Below, piece by piece: positions 60,647 to 64,000 of a DNA stretch of 64,000 bases (position 1 is its first letter; every line of letters starts with the position of its first letter). Source of the DNA: JAXGRD01 sp040766105 (GTDB lineage: Bacteria; Bacillota; Clostridia; Peptostreptococcales; Anaerovoracaceae); assembly GCA_040766105.1 (NCBI GenBank), contig JAXGRD010000002.1, forward strand, positions 124,001 through 188,000, written 5' to 3'. Position numbers and translations under genes: made by a program. The notes under the pieces are model-generated. The model did no database searches, was not told the origin of the DNA, and saw only the letters and a list, made by a program, of their open reading frames with translations.

Positions 60647-60675
60647 ATTGTACCTCAATAAGATTAGAATATCAA
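60647..60675 (-). promoter_or_regulatory. ftsE promoter
   Basis: TTGATA (60675-60670), 17-nt spacer, TACAAT (60652-60647) on the - strand. The -35 overlaps the stop codon of the upstream ParA-like gene. Confidence 0.78.
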
Positions 60676-61448
60676 CCGTTTGTGATGAGTATATAACGGT
60701 TTACGATATTTTCCATGATGGGTTTCATAATATGGCGAATCTCATTCTGTTCGTAAGGTAGTCGGCAGTTATACTCAGCCTTGTAAAACAATTCCGGATC
60801 CAACATGGGTATCCTCTCATGGCCCTTTATTTTCATATAGTCATAAAAACACTTCCTCTGGATGCCCCCGTTATCTTTGTTCAACACCCAGACAATCTTC
60901 TTCTCCCCCTTCACCAGATTATGATACATTTCTCTTGCTGCAATCAACTTGGAAGGCATGGGATCAATGATGCAGAACAATAGATCCATCTCCGCAATGC
61001 GACTCTCCCTGTAACGACACCCCATATCGCAAATAATATAGTCCCCTGACAAGTTATGTATCACTCGGGCTTCCTGAACCGTAGATAAGCCTATGTTGCG
61101 CATACTTTCTTCCGGATGGACGAGGGCCCAATTGATTCCTGCTTCAATATTCTGTCTAGCCTTGATTTCTCTGTTGTTTTCAGCTTCTCCCATAACCGAT
61201 CTATATCTTTTCAGACCTAGTCGTCGATCCATGTCCATCATGTGATAGATTAGTGATTTCCCCTCTCGATGTTCCGGCAACTCCAAGAAGGCCGTGGACA
61301 TGCCGCGAGATTCCAACTCCTGTGCTAAATTGAGAGCAAAGAAAGTTGCGCCGCATCCCTCTCCAAGTGAAAGCACGCCTACGAATCTTTTCTCAATATT
61401 CTTCGTAAAATCACTGTAATTATGTTCTCTGGCAAATTTTCGCTTCAA
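60672..61448 (-). CDS. ParA/MinD/TadZ-like protein with degenerate Walker A
   Basis: 258 residues from TTG 61448, with AAGGAG 7 nt upstream; no in-frame ATG precedes the conserved part. The first strand and loop FVGVLSLGEGCGATFFALNLAQELESRGMSTAFLEL read as a SIMIBI P-loop whose lysines are gone (GEGCGAT in place of KGGxGKT). DYIICDMGCRYRESRIAEMDLLFCIIDPMPSKLIAA fits the Walker B and switch region of this fold. So the protein likely keeps the MinD/TadZ fold but may not bind or hydrolyse ATP normally. It has its own promoter and terminator before it and lies beside ftsEX. No type IV pilus genes are in the window, and I do not name a function. Confidence 0.7.
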   Translation of the reverse strand: MKRKFAREHNYSDFTKNIEKRFVGVLSLGEGCGATFFALNLAQELESRGMSTAFLELPEHREGKSLIYHMMDMDRRLGLKRYRSVMGEAENNREIKARQNIEAGINWALVHPEESMRNIGLSTVQEARVIHNLSGDYIICDMGCRYRESRIAEMDLLFCIIDPMPSKLIAAREMYHNLVKGEKKIVWVLNKDNGGIQRKCFYDYMKIKGHERIPMLDPELFYKAEYNCRLPYEQNEIRHIMKPIMENIVNRYILITNG

Positions 61449-61467
61449 AGGCCTCTCCTTTTTCCAT

Positions 61468-61497
61468 ATATTACCATTTCTTCCCCCTTCTTGTCAA
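61468..61497 (-). promoter_or_regulatory. Promoter of the ParA-like gene
   Basis: TTGACA (61497-61492), 18-nt spacer, TAATAT (61473-61468) on the - strand, directly after the terminator of the transketolase run. Confidence 0.82.
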
Positions 61498-61521
61498 GAA
61501 AAAAGGACACCCGGTGTCCTT
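61498..61521 (-). terminator. Terminator of the nnrD-tkt run
   Basis: AAGGACAC (61521-61514 on - strand) pairs with GTGTCCTT (61510-61503) across a 3-nt loop, followed by TTTTCTTG. It is 7 nt after the transketolase stop. Confidence 0.87.
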
Positions 61522-61527
61522 CTTCAT

Positions 61528-62457
61528 TTACAGTATTTCTTTTACCTTTGCCACGATGTCAGCTGCAGTCATATGATACTTTTTCAGCAGTTCATCCGGT
61601 TTTCCCGACTCTCCAAAGGTATCCAACTGCCCAACCATACCCATTTTGCACGGATATTTACGGCTCAAGGTGTGGGAGACGGCGCTACCCAAACCTCCGA
61701 TGATGGAATGTTCTTCAGCTGTAACAACCTTTCCGGTTTTCTTTGCACATTCCACAACCAAGTCTTCATCCAATGGTTTCAACGTGTGAATATCCACAAC
61801 TGTCGCTTCAATGCCTGAAGCCGCCAGCTCTTCTGCAGCCTCTAAGGCGCTGTGAACTAAAATGCCTGTAGCGATAATCGTCACATCATTTCCTTCTCTG
61901 AGAAGATTCCCTTTCCCTAAGGTGATTTCATCCTCTTCTTTGTAGAAGATGGGAACTGCGGCTCTGCCCAGTCGAATATAGGCCGGACCATCCATGGCAA
62001 CCAACTGCTCCAGCAATTTGCCTGCGGATACCCCATCTGCTGCGCTGACCACGGTCATCCCCGGAATCGTGCGCATCAGTGCAAAGTCCTCAAAGGTCTG
62101 ATGGCTCCCACCGTCTTCTCCCGTAGTAATTCCACCGTGTGAAGCGCAAACTTTCACATTTGCCTTCGTATAGCCGATGGAGTTTCTGATGATTTCAAAG
62201 GCCCGACCGGTAGCAAACATTGCGAAGGTACTGGCACAGACGATTTTCCCCGAGTGAGCAAGTCCCGTGGCAGCACCGTAGAGATTCTGCTCTGCTATTC
62301 CCATGTTGAAAAAACGATCCGGATATTCCTTTGCAAACATTGCCGTTTTCGTGGATCCGGAAAGGTCTGCATCCATCACCACCAAGTTATCATATTGTTT
62401 TCCCAGTTTTACAAGAGTTTTGCCATAAGCATCTCTCGTCGCCATCTTTTCGGTCAT
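61528..62457 (-). CDS. Transketolase, C-terminal subunit
   Basis: 309 residues from ATG 62457 (MTEKMATRDAYGKTL). Pyrimidine-binding and C-terminal domains: MDADLSGSTKTAMFAKEYPDRFFNMGIAEQNLYGAATGLA with the catalytic Glu, SHGGITTGEDGGSHQTFEDFALMR, and the Rossmann part NDVTIIATGILVHSALEAAEELA. Split transketolases are common in Firmicutes and archaea. ATGA overlap with the N-terminal subunit; the longer in-frame opening to 62559 is inside that gene. Confidence 0.95.
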   Translation of the reverse strand: MTEKMATRDAYGKTLVKLGKQYDNLVVMDADLSGSTKTAMFAKEYPDRFFNMGIAEQNLYGAATGLAHSGKIVCASTFAMFATGRAFEIIRNSIGYTKANVKVCASHGGITTGEDGGSHQTFEDFALMRTIPGMTVVSAADGVSAGKLLEQLVAMDGPAYIRLGRAAVPIFYKEEDEITLGKGNLLREGNDVTIIATGILVHSALEAAEELAASGIEATVVDIHTLKPLDEDLVVECAKKTGKVVTAEEHSIIGGLGSAVSHTLSRKYPCKMGMVGQLDTFGESGKPDELLKKYHMTAADIVAKVKEIL

Positions 62458-63275
62458 ATCTCTACACCTCCCAGTTCCTCCAATGCAATAGCCAGTTGTT
62501 CCTCGTCGGGAGCTTTTCCATGCCATCCAACCATGTCTTCCATATAGGAAACACCGCACCCCTTACAGGTCTTTGCCACAATTACAGTGGGCTTGCCCTC
62601 GAGGGTTTTTGCCTTTTTCAGCTTTTCCAATATATCTTCCATGTTGTTGCCCTCTGCGGAAAGCACGTGCCATCCAAAGGCGGCAAACTTTTCGCCAATG
62701 GGTTCCACCGTCATAATATCCTTGTTCCAACCGTCAATCTGCAGACCGTTCCAATCCACCACCGCAGTGAGATTGTCCAGCTTGTAGTGTCCGGCAGACA
62801 TGGCGGCTTCCCATATCATCCCTTCGTCCAACTCACCGTCACCCATGAGGGTATAGATTCTACCGGGATTCTTGTCCATACGTGCAGCCAACGCCATGCC
62901 TACGCTGACAGAAAGGCCTTGTCCCAGTGAGCCGGTGGACATTTCCACCCCCGGTACCTTATGCATATCGGGATGTCCTTGAAAGGGGCTTCCCAACTTA
63001 CGAAGGGTCATAGTTTCTTCTACCGGGAAGAAACCTCTGTGCCCCAATGCAGCGTATAGCACAGGTGCACAGTGGCCTTTTGACAGTACAAACCGATCTC
63101 TGTTCTTCATCTTGGGATCTTTTGGATCCAAATTCATGATTTCAAAAAAAAGTGCCGTTACAATTTCCGCTGACGAAAGAGACCCGCCCGGATGTCCGGA
63201 ACCGGCCGCATGGACCATCTCCACAATCGTCTTGCGTACTTCATTGGCCGTCCTTTTTAATTCCTTGATTTCCAT
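62454..63275 (-). CDS. Transketolase, N-terminal subunit
   Basis: 273 residues. TPP-binding domain: VHAAGSGHPGGSLSSAEIVTALFFEIM, DRFVLSKGHCAPVLYAALGHRGFF, GSLGQGLSVSVGMALAARMDKNPGRIYTLMGDGELDEGMIWEAAM (the GDG-x-N like motif). Forms the enzyme with the following subunit; interconverts sugar phosphates in the non-oxidative pentose phosphate route. GGAGGAAG before ATG; the start lies in the nnrD end (35-nt overlap). Confidence 0.95.
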   Translation of the reverse strand: MEIKELKRTANEVRKTIVEMVHAAGSGHPGGSLSSAEIVTALFFEIMNLDPKDPKMKNRDRFVLSKGHCAPVLYAALGHRGFFPVEETMTLRKLGSPFQGHPDMHKVPGVEMSTGSLGQGLSVSVGMALAARMDKNPGRIYTLMGDGELDEGMIWEAAMSAGHYKLDNLTAVVDWNGLQIDGWNKDIMTVEPIGEKFAAFGWHVLSAEGNNMEDILEKLKKAKTLEGKPTVIVAKTCKGCGVSYMEDMVGWHGKAPDEEQLAIALEELGGVEI

Positions 63276-64000
63276 TACTTCCTCCGCTGTTATTCAGTAC
63301 TTGCTTATATGCGCGAGGCAGATATTCTGCAATATCCCCCGCAGTCATTCCCATTTCACCGTATTCTCCGGCTCGAATATCTCCTGCCAGTCCGTGAACG
63401 AATACTACAATTTTCGCTGCATCTAAAGAATCATAGCCTTGTGCAGCCAGAGCACCGATTGCCCCTGCCAGCACATCACCGCTTCCACCCGTTGCCATAC
63501 CCGGATTGCCGGTGGTGTTTTCCCATATGGTACTCCCCTCTGTTATCAAAGTACCACTGCCCTTCAAAATTGAAACACCGCCGTATTTCCGTTGGAGGGC
63601 CTTTACGGCAACCACTCGATCTGCAATTCTCTCCTCTTCCAACAATCGGGCGGCCTCTCCCGGGTGGGGTGTGAATATCAACTTGGATCTTGTTTTAGCA
63701 ATATCATCCTGCAGACCAAATCGATTGATATTGTTTATTCCATCGGCATCTATCACCAAAGGTCCCCGGTATCCACGAATTATCTTCCCCATCAACTTTC
63801 CATCAGAAGGGTAATCTCCCAGTCCGGGACCCATGACAAGGGCATCATAGGAAGAAAAGTCTATACTTTCTTCTCTGTCTTTGCACATTGCTTCCGGCAC
63901 TGCCGTTTGGAGAATGGGAAACAAGTCCCTGGGGACGAAAAGTGTCACCGTTCCCGCTCCGGAGCGCAAAGCGCCTCTTGCAGAAAGAACTGCAGCCCCG
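63241..64000 (-). CDS. nnrD: NAD(P)HX dehydratase (YjeF C-terminal domain), truncated by window edge
   Basis: At least 253 residues; the frame is open through the right edge (reading GAAVLSARGALRSGAGTVTLF at the edge), so the real start, and any NAD(P)HX epimerase domain, is outside. Carbohydrate kinase-like: MGPGLGDYPSD, LVIDADGINN, LIFTPHPGEAARLL, GVSILKGSGTLI and NPGMATGGSGDVLAGAIGALAAQG, the ATP/ADP and catalytic Asp motif. It repairs hydrated NAD(P)H. The TTG at 63967-63969 is an internal codon, not a start. Confidence 0.93.
   Translation of the reverse strand, partial: GAAVLSARGALRSGAGTVTLFVPRDLFPILQTAVPEAMCKDREESIDFSSYDALVMGPGLGDYPSDGKLMGKIIRGYRGPLVIDADGINNINRFGLQDDIAKTRSKLIFTPHPGEAARLLEEERIADRVVAVKALQRKYGGVSILKGSGTLITEGSTIWENTTGNPGMATGGSGDVLAGAIGALAAQGYDSLDAAKIVVFVHGLAGDIRAGEYGEMGMTAGDIAEYLPRAYKQVLNNSGGSNGNQGIKKDGQ

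Overview
The window looks like the chromosome of a low-to-moderate GC anaerobic Firmicute of the class Clostridia. The grounds are: a CIRCE-controlled hrcA-grpE-dnaK-dnaJ operon, IreB, YerC, Asp23, DUF896, radical SAM and clustered 4Fe-4S proteins, Gram-positive type LexA boxes (GAAC-N4-GTTC/T), a sortase-anchored surface protein, and an endonuclease-type MutL. The order and family versions recall Clostridiales Family XIII-like organisms, but that placement is only a guess. Nearly all of the window is housekeeping DNA. I see no rRNA, tRNA, CRISPR array, insertion sequence or prophage.

Layout. 1-11200 is almost all on the + strand: a radical SAM pair, a ComEA-like protein, a thioester surface adhesin, DUF896, nifS-nifU-mnmA (sulfur transfer), a reversed aldo/keto reductase-ferredoxin, then alaS-ireB-ruvX. 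Genes converge at 11201-11555, the only gene-free stretch above 300 bases; it holds a 28-bp near-perfect palindrome and two DnaA-box-like sequences. From 11556 to the end everything except corA is on the - strand. Read in the direction of transcription (descending coordinates), the blocks are: nnrD-tktN-tktC; a degenerate ParA-like gene; ftsE-ftsX-envC-recJ-ctpA-yerC and a large secreted subtilase; two universal stress proteins; a dense run from a phosphopantetheinyl transferase through recX, tcdA, smr, coaB, rmuC and a phosphoesterase to deoB; recA; an acylating aldehyde dehydrogenase-Ldh2-hemW-glpK-EFR1 run; hrcA-grpE-dnaK-dnaJ; asp23-nusB-kae1like-xseA-xseB-ispA-dxs-tlyA; an aminotransferase-mutS-mutL-miaA-xer-methionine gamma-lyase-like-TVP38 run; an arsR-permease-thioredoxin-arsC unit; and an SOS-type LysM protein.

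How it works together. Two stress regulons can be read directly from DNA: heat shock (consensus promoter plus CIRCE before hrcA) and SOS (LexA boxes at recA and in the promoter of the small LysM membrane protein, probably a YneA-type division brake). Mismatch repair, recA/recX, recJ, rmuC, xseAB and ruvX make this a DNA-maintenance-rich window. Envelope functions (FtsEX with its EnvC-like hydrolase, CtpA, subtilase, adhesin, LysM protein) are the other theme.

The most interesting things beyond routine annotation are the dif-like palindrome at the convergent strand switch, the SOS-wired LysM gene with two or three LexA boxes, repeated compact terminator/promoter junctions, hairpins placed right before comEA and ruvX (one containing the ribosome binding site), a ParA-like ATPase without the Walker lysine next to ftsEX, and an acylating aldehyde dehydrogenase/Ldh2/glycerol kinase/ferredoxin run placed between hemW and hrcA. 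I found no clearly new multigene defence or biosynthetic system.
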